Source of the DNA: JAMIFV01 sp035906055
GTDB taxonomy: Bacteria > Pseudomonadota > Alphaproteobacteria > Rickettsiales > JABCZZ01
Length of the DNA stretch: 35,811 bases
Direction of reading: 5' to 3'
Assembly (NCBI GenBank): GCA_035906055.1
Contig: JAMIFV010000026.1
Coordinates: 1 to 35,811, forward strand
The notes beneath the pieces were generated by a model. It was not told the DNA's origin and did not search any database. It saw only the letters and a program-made list of their open reading frames with translations. How positions within the stretch are numbered: the first letter of the stretch is position 1; each line of letters opens with the position of its first letter. Position numbers and translations under genes: made by a program. Shown one piece after another: positions 15,777-23,516 of this stretch.

Positions 15777-16953
15777 GCTACTAAATGACGTAAAGATACG
15801 CAACGCGAAGGCTGGAGCCAAAGCCTACAAGATGGCTGATGGCGATGGGATGTTCCTCTTCGTTCATCCTAACGGAAGCAAATACTGGCGTTTCAAATAT
15901 CGTTTTTTAGGCAAAGAGAAACTGCTGGCCTTTGGGGTATACCCTGAAGTCAGTCTTGCTGATGCACGGGAGCGCAGAGCCAATGCACGAAAAGCCGTCG
16001 CCGCTGGCAATGATCCCGGCGAAGTAAAAAAAGAGAATAAAAGGCTCTCCATTATTAACAGTGAAAACACGTTTGAAAGCATTGCTCGTGAATGGCACGA
16101 AACGAATCTTCACACATGGTCTCCGAAGCACGGCGCAAATGTTATCAAGCGTCTGGAAGGGGATATATTCCCGAAATTAGGGAAACGGCCTATCGCTGAA
16201 CTTAGTGCGCCTGAGCTGCTTTCCGCTTTACGCTTGGTGGAAAAGCGCGGTGCATTGGATTTAACGCGTACCATCGCGCAATACTGTGGTCGAATATTTG
16301 CTTATGGCATTGCTACAGGCAGATGTGACCGCAATCCTGCCACCGATTTGCGGGGTGCACTCAAAACACCCGTAACGAAACATCACGCGCATCTTAAGGC
16401 GCACGAGCTACCAGAATACTTGAAGAAGCTAGAAGCCTATGATGGCACTCATCAAACAAAGCTCGCACTGAAAATGCTGCTCCTGACGTTTGTACGCACA
16501 ACGGAACTAAGGGGTATGGAGTGGTCTGAAATAGACTGGGATAAGGCAGAATGGCGCATTCCCGCCGCTCGTATGAAAATGAAAGATCCCCACATTGTGC
16601 CATTGCCACCGCAGGCTATAGCAATACTGCGCGAGTTGCAGGTAATGAATGGCAAACGTCAGCACGTATTCCCCAACGAAAACCGCCCCATCACCTATAT
16701 CAGCGAAAATACCATGCTTTATGCCCTATACCGCATGGGATATCACTCACGCACCACCGGGCATGGATTCCGCGCCACTGCTTCGACCGTACTTAATGAG
16801 AATGGCTTTGCCCCTGACGTTATTGAACGCCAGCTTGCCCATGCAGAGCGAAATAAAGTACGCGCTGCATATAATCATGCCCAATATCTGCCGGAACGCA
16901 AAAAAATGATGAAATGGTGGGCTGATTTTGTTGCTAAACAAGCAAAAAAATAA
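15775..16953 (+). CDS. P4-type tyrosine integrase (DUF4102 arm-binding domain)
   Basis: A 392-residue site-specific recombinase. The N-terminal DUF4102 domain (about residues 1-85) reads LLNDVKIRNAKAGAKAYKMA then YWRFKYRFLGKEKLLAFGVY, followed by a core-binding domain and the catalytic domain. Catalytic residues are visible as R in FVRTTELRGMEW, HGFR (HxxR) and Y in the final RAAYNHAQY segment. This subfamily typically integrates islands into tRNA 3' ends, and tRNA-Gln lies directly upstream. An in-frame ATG at 15745 exists. The start at 15775 (MLLNDVKI) matches family N-termini better. The frame is intact, so the integrase is probably functional. Confidence 0.93.
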   Translation: MLLNDVKIRNAKAGAKAYKMADGDGMFLFVHPNGSKYWRFKYRFLGKEKLLAFGVYPEVSLADARERRANARKAVAAGNDPGEVKKENKRLSIINSENTFESIAREWHETNLHTWSPKHGANVIKRLEGDIFPKLGKRPIAELSAPELLSALRLVEKRGALDLTRTIAQYCGRIFAYGIATGRCDRNPATDLRGALKTPVTKHHAHLKAHELPEYLKKLEAYDGTHQTKLALKMLLLTFVRTTELRGMEWSEIDWDKAEWRIPAARMKMKDPHIVPLPPQAIAILRELQVMNGKRQHVFPNENRPITYISENTMLYALYRMGYHSRTTGHGFRATASTVLNENGFAPDVIERQLAHAERNKVRAAYNHAQYLPERKKMMKWWADFVAKQAKK

Positions 16954-17089
16954 CAAAACACCCTCGCCAACCAAGTATTTCAGCCAAAAAGTAAGTAACT
17001 ATATGGGAGCCATCTCTAGTTGCTGTTTACTTGTAAAATAGCAAATGAGTTAGAACCGTTCATACTTCATTAGCCAATAGGAGATGTAT

Positions 17090-17293
17090 ATGGACCACGA
17101 ACAAGACAAGAACGAACGAATTTTAAGATTGAAACAGGTAAAGGCTAGAACAGGCATTTCGCGTGCAACCATTTATATTCGCGTAAAGGCGGGAACTTTT
17201 CCAAAGCAGGTATGTCTTGGCCCACGCAGCGTTGGGTGGCTTGAGTCAGAAGTGGATGCTTGGATTCAAAATTGTATCAATAACAGGGTCTAG
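17090..17293 (+). CDS. AlpA-family DNA-binding regulator
   Basis: A 67-residue winged-helix protein of the AlpA/phage-transcriptional-activator family. It reads LRLKQVKARTGISRATIYIR, then GTFPKQVCLGPRSVGWLESEVDAWI, an almost perfect family signature. In P4- and CP4-57-like elements AlpA activates excision, for instance by driving integrase or excisionase expression. It lies 130 bases after the integrase, as is usual in such islands. The start at 17090 is preferred over 17084 because AGGAG at 17079-17083 is 6 bases from the former and touches the latter. Confidence 0.9.
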   Translation: MDHEQDKNERILRLKQVKARTGISRATIYIRVKAGTFPKQVCLGPRSVGWLESEVDAWIQNCINNRV

Positions 17294-17302
17294 GAGTAGT
17301 TT

Positions 17303-18109
17303 ATGGGTTTAGCGATTAAAAAAGAGGCAAATATGGTTGCTGGCGTAAAAAGCAAGAGCAAGGCGCTTGAGTATATACTTGTGGAATTTTTCGATAAAAC
17401 TCCAAAATCCGAATACGAAAGTAAGAAGAAGGAAGTGCAGCTATTTGCTGAATTTTGCTACGATGAGGTAGAAAAATATAAAAATAACTTCGTGAGGCCG
17501 ACCAATGCGGAGCGAAAACAGAAGCTGTTGGTCGTTGCAGAATGCGCCGATGCATTGGATGCCGCGCTGAAGGCGTTGGCAAAGGATAATTACGCGCATG
17601 ATATGATGCTCGTAAAAAAGTATGTCGACCGCTATAATTCAGCTCACGAAGTTCCGCTCAACTTTTCACCAAAAGAGTTTTTTGGATCAAAAAATAACTC
17701 TTCAAAGAAAGTAGCGGCGAAGTTGCTGAGCAAGTTTGAGCAAGTAAAAGCGCATCAGGAATCTAAAATCTTATCCGTAAAATTCGCATATAAGAATCGT
17801 GGCGTACATAAATTCCTGCGTAGCCTTAAGAAGGCTGCTGTTAAGCAAGAGCGATTAATAAAAGTCAAAAAAGGTGGGCCTAAAAAGAGCGCATTAGCAA
17901 AAATGCTCTTTGTAGAACTTTGCGGCGCGTATTTTCAGCAAAATAGCACCCATCCCATTAGGACGACGACAGGCGGCAAGTTCCGTACCTTTATTATGAC
18001 CATGAACAGGCGAATCTATGATGAAGAAAATGACATGCAGAAGCAGGTTGGAGCCTACGTTAAAAGCCTGAAAGCCGAAAAGGCAGTAACTCCCGCTAAA
18101 CTAGGGTAG
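17303..18109 (+). CDS. Unrecognised island protein, basic and helical (268 aa)
   Basis: No family is recognised. The 268-residue product is Lys-rich and predominantly helical, with no signal peptide or membrane segment. A basic central part (HKFLRSLKKAAVKQERLIKV) precedes a C-terminal block (ALAKMLFVELCGAYFQQN, then TTGGKFRTFIMTMNRRIYDE). That block resembles regions found from memory at the ends of some phage-type site-specific or replication-associated proteins, though too weakly for a call. It starts 9 bases after the alpA stop with an AGGAG site 6 bases upstream, so it is probably co-transcribed. A strong terminator follows. Nucleic-acid binding is plausible from charge only. Confidence 0.75.
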   Translation: MGLAIKKEANMVAGVKSKSKALEYILVEFFDKTPKSEYESKKKEVQLFAEFCYDEVEKYKNNFVRPTNAERKQKLLVVAECADALDAALKALAKDNYAHDMMLVKKYVDRYNSAHEVPLNFSPKEFFGSKNNSSKKVAAKLLSKFEQVKAHQESKILSVKFAYKNRGVHKFLRSLKKAAVKQERLIKVKKGGPKKSALAKMLFVELCGAYFQQNSTHPIRTTTGGKFRTFIMTMNRRIYDEENDMQKQVGAYVKSLKAEKAVTPAKLG

Positions 18110-18150
18110 TCCCGACGTTCACGCATTCTCTGTTTTGTGGCCTAGTCTGG

Positions 18151-18175
18151 AAAAGCCGCCGTTGTGGCGGCTTTT
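18151..18175 (+). terminator. Rho-independent terminator after the alpA operon
   Basis: AAAAGCCGCC (18151-18160) and GGCGGCTTTT (18166-18175) form a 10-bp stem with loop GTTGT, followed by one more T. It lies 41 bases after the previous stop codon and separates the alpA pair from the next gene. Confidence 0.88.
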
Positions 18176-18217
18176 TCACAGGCTTCCTGTGAATAACGCA
18201 GACAAAGAGGAGCTACT

Positions 18218-18883
18218 ATGAGCAACGACACTGATGATAACAACACTGACGGCGAACTGAAGAAGAAGCGCAAAAGCGTGCGCCAGAAATTTAAAGAAGC
18301 AAATGAAGCGGAGGCATCGGCTACGGAATTGGCACGTGAATGGGCAAAGGAAAGTTACGCTATAAAGATGGAATACTTCCTCAAAGAAAAGACCACGGAA
18401 AACGGCCTGAAGACATGGGCTTTCAAATCTCCCATGAAGGCTGATATTAAGCCGTTCGATGTGAAGGCGAATAATAATGCGAACAGATTACCCAGCCTCA
18501 GCTTTGTGCAGTGGGCGCAGGGCGATTCTCGTGCATCGCATTCCAAAAACTATAAGTATGCTGCTGCCTTTCAGTATGCCCATGAAAAAGGCTGGGGCTC
18601 AGAAAAATTTAATTCTCAAATTGAGAAGGAAGGCGTATCTGGCCTGCAAAAACTCTATTCCAAGTCAAAAAGCAAAGGTGCATCTAAAGACAGCAGCAAA
18701 GATGCTACGGATGCTGTACAGGAAAAGCCTAAGGTAAAAAGCCTGCGCTATTACCAGAAGATGGCGAAGAAAACAGTCTGGAGCACAAAAAAGCCGCTGC
18801 CAGATAAGTATATTGACGCAATCGCTATTGCACGCATCCATAATCAGGGCGTTGAGTTGCTTTGCAAATTAGAAGAGCAATAA
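18218..18883 (+). CDS. Unrecognised charged island protein (221 aa)
   Basis: No family is recognised. The acidic N-terminus (SNDTDDNNTDGE) is followed at once by a basic helix (KKKRKSVRQKFKEA) and a coiled-coil-like Ala/Glu stretch. A middle segment contains Trp and aromatic residues (PSLSFVQWAQGDS, AAAFQYAHEKGWGS). A Ser/Lys-rich linker (SKSKGASKDSSKDATDA) precedes a basic C-terminal helix (LRYYQKMAKKTVWSTKKPL). The start is well supported by GAGGAG about 6 bases upstream. It ends 65 bases before the helicase start on the same strand, so it may be that helicase's partner. There is no signal peptide or membrane helix. Confidence 0.72.
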   Translation: MSNDTDDNNTDGELKKKRKSVRQKFKEANEAEASATELAREWAKESYAIKMEYFLKEKTTENGLKTWAFKSPMKADIKPFDVKANNNANRLPSLSFVQWAQGDSRASHSKNYKYAAAFQYAHEKGWGSEKFNSQIEKEGVSGLQKLYSKSKSKGASKDSSKDATDAVQEKPKVKSLRYYQKMAKKTVWSTKKPLPDKYIDAIAIARIHNQGVELLCKLEEQ

Positions 18884-18948
18884 AAGCGTTTTAGTAACCT
18901 ATGGCAGGTTGTCTTCGGATAGCCTGCCATTACTTTATTGGAATTACC

Positions 18949-20658
18949 ATGAAAACTGCCCATCCAAAGACTTATCGCCATACCGCAATATTCGCAGGCG
19001 CGGGCACAGGCAAAACGACGCGGATTATCAAGGATATTGGGAAGCAACTGACGCATGGAAGCGTAGATCCGTCACAAATACTGTTTATTACATTCAGCCG
19101 CCGTGCAGTGCGTGAGATGCGAAACCGTGCCGAAAAGAGCCTTGGTTCTGCATCTGACAAGCTGACTATTACAACCTTTCACGGCTTTGCTACCCGTGTA
19201 CTGAGGCGGTTTTGGCAAAAGACCCCGTATAAGCAGGGATTCACTCTTATTACCAAGAGCGAAGTAACGCAGCTTATAGATGATATCATCGCTTCCAATG
19301 AAATAGCAGGTGTAAAAGCGAAGTATGCCTATCGGATTATTGAAGAGTACGTGAATACCGGAAAATGGCCATCTAATGTAGGTGCGGCCAAAAAAGAAGC
19401 GATACGAAAGTTATATAAGGCATTGCGCCAGCATTTGCTGAAAACCAAGCAAATCACATATAGCGGCCTTATAAAGGCAGCATATCGCCTCTTAAATGAA
19501 AACTCCGGTGTTCGGGAGGAATGCGTGCGTCGATTCAGCCATATTTACGTGGATGAGTTTCAGGACACCAATATTATGCAATACAAGCTGCTGAAGTTGC
19601 TGCTTGGCAAGTGGACACGCTTTTTTGTCGTCGGCGATTCTGACCAGTCGATATTCGGCTGGCGTTACGTGAGTCCACACGTGCTGGAGCAATTCGTATC
19701 AGACTTTTCCGGCACTCAAACAAAAACAATGACAAAAAACTATCGTTCAACAGGAACGATTGTGAAGGCTGCCAGCTTCTTAATCGGTCACAATCGCCAT
19801 CGTTATACCAAGAATTTAGTGGCCACTCGCCAAAGCGGTGATCCTATACGTGTTCAACGCCTTATGAAGCAGGAGGAAGAGGGGAAGTGGATAGCAAATA
19901 CCATTTCTAAGATTCGACGCATGCCAGGCGGTAACGCTAAAACGATAGCGATACTTTTCCGCCATAACGAATTGTTTGGGAAGATTGAGAAACAGCTTCG
20001 TGCAGAAGGTATACCGCATCATAGCTGGAAATCATTGGCCCATACTGGGCAGACTACATCAGGTGTAGTGCCGAAGCAGGGGCTGGAGGATGCATCCGTT
20101 GTGCACCTGATGACTATCCACGGCGCAAAAAGTGCCCAGTTCAAGCATGTGTTCCTGCCCGCATGGGAAAAAAGCCGTTTTCCGTCCATACGTTCACAAA
20201 ATATAGAGGAAGAAAGAAGACTTGCATATGTGGCGCTCACAAGGGCAGAGGATAAAGTTTATATATCTAGCGTGCTGGAGCAGCGCAGCAAGCCAGCATT
20301 AAAATTGGCTGAAGTGAAGCGTTCGCCGTTTCTAAAAGAACTGCCGGCGGATTGTGTCGCAAAATACATGTCAAAAAAAGCCAGCAAATGGCTTCACAAC
20401 AATCAAAACTATATTGCCCCCTCGTTGGTCATCAAAGTGGGCGATGTAGTTAGCCATAATCCATATGTGAACAGCAAAGGGGAGAGGGTCAATTATGGCG
20501 TTGTAAAAGTGATTGCTATCTTTGGAAAACGCATATGGATCGAAACACATAACGGCTCAAGAAAAACGGTAGGAATGTTGAGCGTTACAAAGGTTCTTTT
20601 ACCAAGAAAACGTCGTACAGAGAAAAAGGGCGCATACTCTTGTACAATGAAAAAATAA
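18949..20658 (+). CDS. UvrD/Rep-type superfamily 1 DNA helicase
   Basis: A 569-residue SF1A 3'-5' helicase. Motifs in order are Walker A AGAGTGKTT (residues 16-24), ILFITFSRRAVREM (Ia), TITTFHGFATRVLRRF (Ib), VDEFQD (Walker B, 201-206), VVGDSDQSIFGWR (III), TKNYRST (IV), VHLMTIHGAKSAQFKHVFLP (V) and RLAYVALTRAEDKVYIS (VI). All are intact, so ATPase activity is expected. It is shorter than UvrD (about 720) because the inserted 1B/2B domains are reduced. The C-terminus (IKVGDVVSHNPY through NYGVVKVIAIFGKRIWIE) is Tudor-like, as in PcrA/UvrD. An upstream ATG at 18901 adds a non-conserved tail, so 18949 (MKTAHPKT) is preferred. It is an accessory copy, AT-rich like the rest of the island. Confidence 0.93.
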   Translation: MKTAHPKTYRHTAIFAGAGTGKTTRIIKDIGKQLTHGSVDPSQILFITFSRRAVREMRNRAEKSLGSASDKLTITTFHGFATRVLRRFWQKTPYKQGFTLITKSEVTQLIDDIIASNEIAGVKAKYAYRIIEEYVNTGKWPSNVGAAKKEAIRKLYKALRQHLLKTKQITYSGLIKAAYRLLNENSGVREECVRRFSHIYVDEFQDTNIMQYKLLKLLLGKWTRFFVVGDSDQSIFGWRYVSPHVLEQFVSDFSGTQTKTMTKNYRSTGTIVKAASFLIGHNRHRYTKNLVATRQSGDPIRVQRLMKQEEEGKWIANTISKIRRMPGGNAKTIAILFRHNELFGKIEKQLRAEGIPHHSWKSLAHTGQTTSGVVPKQGLEDASVVHLMTIHGAKSAQFKHVFLPAWEKSRFPSIRSQNIEEERRLAYVALTRAEDKVYISSVLEQRSKPALKLAEVKRSPFLKELPADCVAKYMSKKASKWLHNNQNYIAPSLVIKVGDVVSHNPYVNSKGERVNYGVVKVIAIFGKRIWIETHNGSRKTVGMLSVTKVLLPRKRRTEKKGAYSCTMKK

Positions 20659-20758
20659 TGATTAAATACAGCGATATATGCAGAAAAGGGAAAAATAGGT
20701 GTTTAAAACAATGATTTTGAACGAAAAAGAAGAAAAAAGAGTCAAAAATTAAACTATT

Positions 20759-20785
20759 TTGCCGAAAAGCGCAGTCTTTCGGCAA
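20759..20785. repeat. Perfect 9-bp hairpin upstream of the HUH-like gene
   Basis: TTGCCGAAA (20759-20767) and TTTCGGCAA (20777-20785) are perfect arms around a 9-nt loop, 88 bases before the start of the HUH-like gene and 100 bases after the helicase stop. It may be a terminator-like structure, although no T-tract follows. It may also be a hairpin origin for the downstream Rep-like protein. Confidence 0.55.
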
Positions 20786-20873
20786 TGTTCAATACAAACA
20801 CATTTAGTACTGAGAAAACGCAGATTCAGAGAGATACTAATTTAAAAGTAGCAGTAGCAGAAAGAAAGTCTCT

Positions 20874-21800
20874 ATGGACGTAAAAATTAGGTCTCAGGAA
20901 CTCAATGAATATAATAAGTACGTGGATATTTTTTATTCAAATATCGCCAGCATCAAGCAAGAACATAAAACAAGAAAATGTACACGGGCAGAATATGCTT
21001 TGGAGCTGGTAAGAAAGCACAGGAAGCTGCTTAAGAATACTCTCAATAAGCCCATGCGGAGAGCAATGGTAACAGAGCATGACAAAGCAGTTATTGCTAA
21101 GAGTAATTGGCAGGAACTCATGTTTATGAATCCTGAGCGCATAATACCGTGTCAGGAAGCTACTTTAAGAGCACTGGAAGCATACCGTATTCCTTTAAAG
21201 GGTATGAGTGCTATGACCGTCATTGACCGAGGGCATGAGCAAAGCAGTGTGAGTTTTCAAAAAGAGGCTGTTTTATTGAAGCAGGGTAATGCTAATATTG
21301 ATGCGTCTTTTAGCTGGATAAAGAAAGAGTTTCAGAAGTGGTTGCGTGGTTTCAATTATATTGGAGTTATAGAGTTTGCTATCTTCAGGAAAGAGCCTTT
21401 TAACGAAACGGATTTTGATGATGGATTTCTTATAGCTCCTCACTTGCAGGGGCTTATCTGGAGAGATGAGGGCATAACTTCAGATGTTGTAAGGGAGTTC
21501 AATAAAAAGAAGTTTTCTGGTGGTAGATTCAATGCGGTCGGATTTAAGCATGAGCCAGTATGGGATGTAACAGGAAGTGTTTCTTACATGCATAAATTGC
21601 CCTTATTCGCTTACGATTTTAGTTATAAACATACGAGTGAAGGTATGTCGCAGGACATAGCATATCTTATGTTTGAAAGGCTAAAGCACGTATCGTTTGA
21701 AGATATGTTCATATCTGGCGGAGAAGGCCAGAATGTACGGGCTGTAGTGCTGAATTATTTGAAGGGTTTTTACATTCAATGGAATCAGGAAAATCAGTAA
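20874..21800 (+). CDS. Putative rolling-circle-replication-initiator-like (HUH-type, HUQ variant) protein
   Basis: A 308-residue protein with no signal peptide or membrane helix. The central arrangement resembles HUH endonucleases of the Rep class. A strand YIGVIEFAIFRKE carries Glu167. FLIAPHLQGLIWR follows, with His190 and Gln192 at the positions of the two metal-binding histidines. Then comes VSYMHKLPLFAY, with Tyr238 where the nucleophile and its lysine (Y-x-x-K) are expected. The canonical second histidine is Gln, a variant reported in some HUH proteins. The N-terminal ~110 residues are helical and Arg/Lys-rich. Function is an inference from motif order only. It ends flush against the convergent DUF5329 gene, with no base between stop codons. 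AT-rich composition marks it as part of the island. Confidence 0.5.
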   Translation: MDVKIRSQELNEYNKYVDIFYSNIASIKQEHKTRKCTRAEYALELVRKHRKLLKNTLNKPMRRAMVTEHDKAVIAKSNWQELMFMNPERIIPCQEATLRALEAYRIPLKGMSAMTVIDRGHEQSSVSFQKEAVLLKQGNANIDASFSWIKKEFQKWLRGFNYIGVIEFAIFRKEPFNETDFDDGFLIAPHLQGLIWRDEGITSDVVREFNKKKFSGGRFNAVGFKHEPVWDVTGSVSYMHKLPLFAYDFSYKHTSEGMSQDIAYLMFERLKHVSFEDMFISGGEGQNVRAVVLNYLKGFYIQWNQENQ

Positions 21801-22154
21801 TCACTCTTTGCTTTTCTCAATATCAGCCAATTTTAATAACAGCCACTTTTCAGCTTCAACTTTTGTGTCATCTGTTTTGATGTAATAAGGCTGCCCCGTT
21901 GAAGAAGACTTACTGGCGACATTGAGAATGAAGTCTTTCGCTGTTGTTATGCGGCTACCTGCTTTATTCAGTTTCATCTGAAGATGCTCTTTTGCTTCTT
22001 TGCTGCTATATTCACTGCCATTGCGAATGAAGACAGCATGAGAAGTTTCTATCGCGTCAAGAAGCTGTGAGATTTTCTGTTTTTCAGACAAACTCTCGGC
22101 ATAGGACGCTGTGGAAATGAAGCAGGCGAGTATAAATATAAAAATCTTTTGCAT
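21801..22154 (-). CDS. DUF5329 (YfeK-like) periplasmic protein
   Basis: A 117-residue exported protein. It has signal peptide MQKIFIFILACFISTASYA with cleavage after AYA. The mature part carries the family signature FIRNGSEYSSKEAKEHLQMK, AGSRITTAKDFIL and SSSTGQPYYIK, which I recognise as DUF5329. Its function is unknown in the family. It lies 34 bases downstream of ugd on the same strand with a good site (GAGAGGGT about 5 bases before ATG), so it may be the third gene of the arnT-like/ugd operon. Confidence 0.8.
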   Translation of the reverse strand: MQKIFIFILACFISTASYAESLSEKQKISQLLDAIETSHAVFIRNGSEYSSKEAKEHLQMKLNKAGSRITTAKDFILNVASKSSSTGQPYYIKTDDTKVEAEKWLLLKLADIEKSKE

Positions 22155-22188
22155 AAATTACCCTCTCACTAATGAATAAAATTATATC

Positions 22189-23505
22189 TTATGCTTCCGG
22201 TCTGCCTATAGAAATATAGCGCAGGCCAACTTTCTGCATTTCTTCGCGTTTATAGATATTGCGTAAATCGACTACCAGCGGTTCTTTCAGTAGCAACTTT
22301 ACCTTTGCTAAATCGAGACGCAGGAACTCGTTCCATTCGGTGAGTAGAACAACCACATCTGCATTCTCAATTGTTTCATAGGTTTCCTTGCCCCAATGAA
22401 TGCCTTCTTTCGGGAGCAGCTTTTTGGCTTCATGCATGCCTTGCGGGTCATAGACGCGAATTGTAGCTCGTTCACGCAGTAGTTCAGGGATAATCACTAG
22501 GCTGGGGCTATCGCGCATATCATCGGTGCCGGGCTTGAAGGTAAGGCCAAGTATGGCGATGGTCTTGCCTCTGATATCACCGCTGCAGGCATTCAGAATC
22601 TTCTCTGCCATGCTGTATTTGCGTAAATCATTGCTCATGACGACCGATTCAACGATGCGCGAGCGTGTGCCTGCATATTCAGCAATTTTTACCAGTGCCA
22701 TTGTATCTTTGGGAAAGCAGGAGCCACCATAGCCGGGGCCAGCTTCGAGGTATTTACGGCTGATACGGCTATCCAGTCCCATGCCTTGCGCTACATCAAT
22801 GATGTTTGCTCCTAGCTTTTCGCACATATCGCTCATTTCGTTGATAAATGCGATTTTGGTGGCGAGGAAGCTATTGGCTGCATATTTTATGAGTTCGGAT
22901 GATTCTATAGATGTGAATAATATGGGTGTTCCGGTGAGCTTGAGGGGGCGGTAAAGCTCAGAAATAAGGTCTTCAGCACGTTTGCTATTCACGCCCACCA
23001 CTACACGGTCAGGACGCATGAAATCTTCAATGGCAGAGCCTTCACGTAGGAACTCTGGGTTGGAGGCAATATCAAACTCCAGTGTGGGGTTTGCTTTACT
23101 GATAATATCTGCAATCTTTTTGCCTGTACCCGCTGGCACGGTAGATTTGGTGACAACGAGAATATATTTTTGTGCGCTTTTGGCGATTTCTTCGGCAGCG
23201 GCGAATACATAGCTTAGGTCGGCATAGCCATCATCATAACGGGTAGGGGTGCCTACAGCGATAAACACTACGTCTGCATCGGCTAATGCGTTATGTAGAT
23301 TATCACTGAATAAAAGACGTCCTGCCTTCACATTGGCCTGCATGAGGCTTTCCAGCCCCGGCTCATAAATGGGTGTTTTGCCTTGATTCAAAGTGGCAAT
23401 TTTCGCAGCGTCTTTATCAACGCAGGTGACATGAAAGCCAAATTCAGAGAAACATACCCCTGAAACAAGCCCTACATATCCCGTGCCTACGCAGACGATT
23501 TTCAT
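22189..23505 (-). CDS. ugd: UDP-glucose 6-dehydrogenase
   Basis: A 438-residue NAD-dependent enzyme oxidising UDP-glucose to UDP-glucuronate, the precursor of aminoarabinose, capsule and other uronate polymers. The N-terminal Rossmann motif is MKIVCVGTGYVGLVSGVCFS. VIFIAVGTPT and TKSTVPAGTG follow, then the catalytic cysteine in GPGYGGSCFPKDTMAL (about residue 260), and the C-terminal UDP-binding domain starts GKTIAILGLTFKPGTDDMRD. All signatures are complete and the length is normal. It follows the ArnT-like gene by 11 bases, so the two should be one transcript. In enterobacteria ugd belongs to the PmrA regulon, and a PmrA-like two-component system diverges from this operon. Confidence 0.96.
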   Translation of the reverse strand: MKIVCVGTGYVGLVSGVCFSEFGFHVTCVDKDAAKIATLNQGKTPIYEPGLESLMQANVKAGRLLFSDNLHNALADADVVFIAVGTPTRYDDGYADLSYVFAAAEEIAKSAQKYILVVTKSTVPAGTGKKIADIISKANPTLEFDIASNPEFLREGSAIEDFMRPDRVVVGVNSKRAEDLISELYRPLKLTGTPILFTSIESSELIKYAANSFLATKIAFINEMSDMCEKLGANIIDVAQGMGLDSRISRKYLEAGPGYGGSCFPKDTMALVKIAEYAGTRSRIVESVVMSNDLRKYSMAEKILNACSGDIRGKTIAILGLTFKPGTDDMRDSPSLVIIPELLRERATIRVYDPQGMHEAKKLLPKEGIHWGKETYETIENADVVVLLTEWNEFLRLDLAKVKLLLKEPLVVDLRNIYKREEMQKVGLRYISIGRPEA

Positions 23506-23516
23506 ACGCTGAACCG

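Noticed and set aside
18218..20658. Gabija-type (GajA/GajB) defence system
   Set aside because: The helicase could be a GajB analogue, but the neighbouring 221-residue protein has no OLD-family ATPase or TOPRIM motif.
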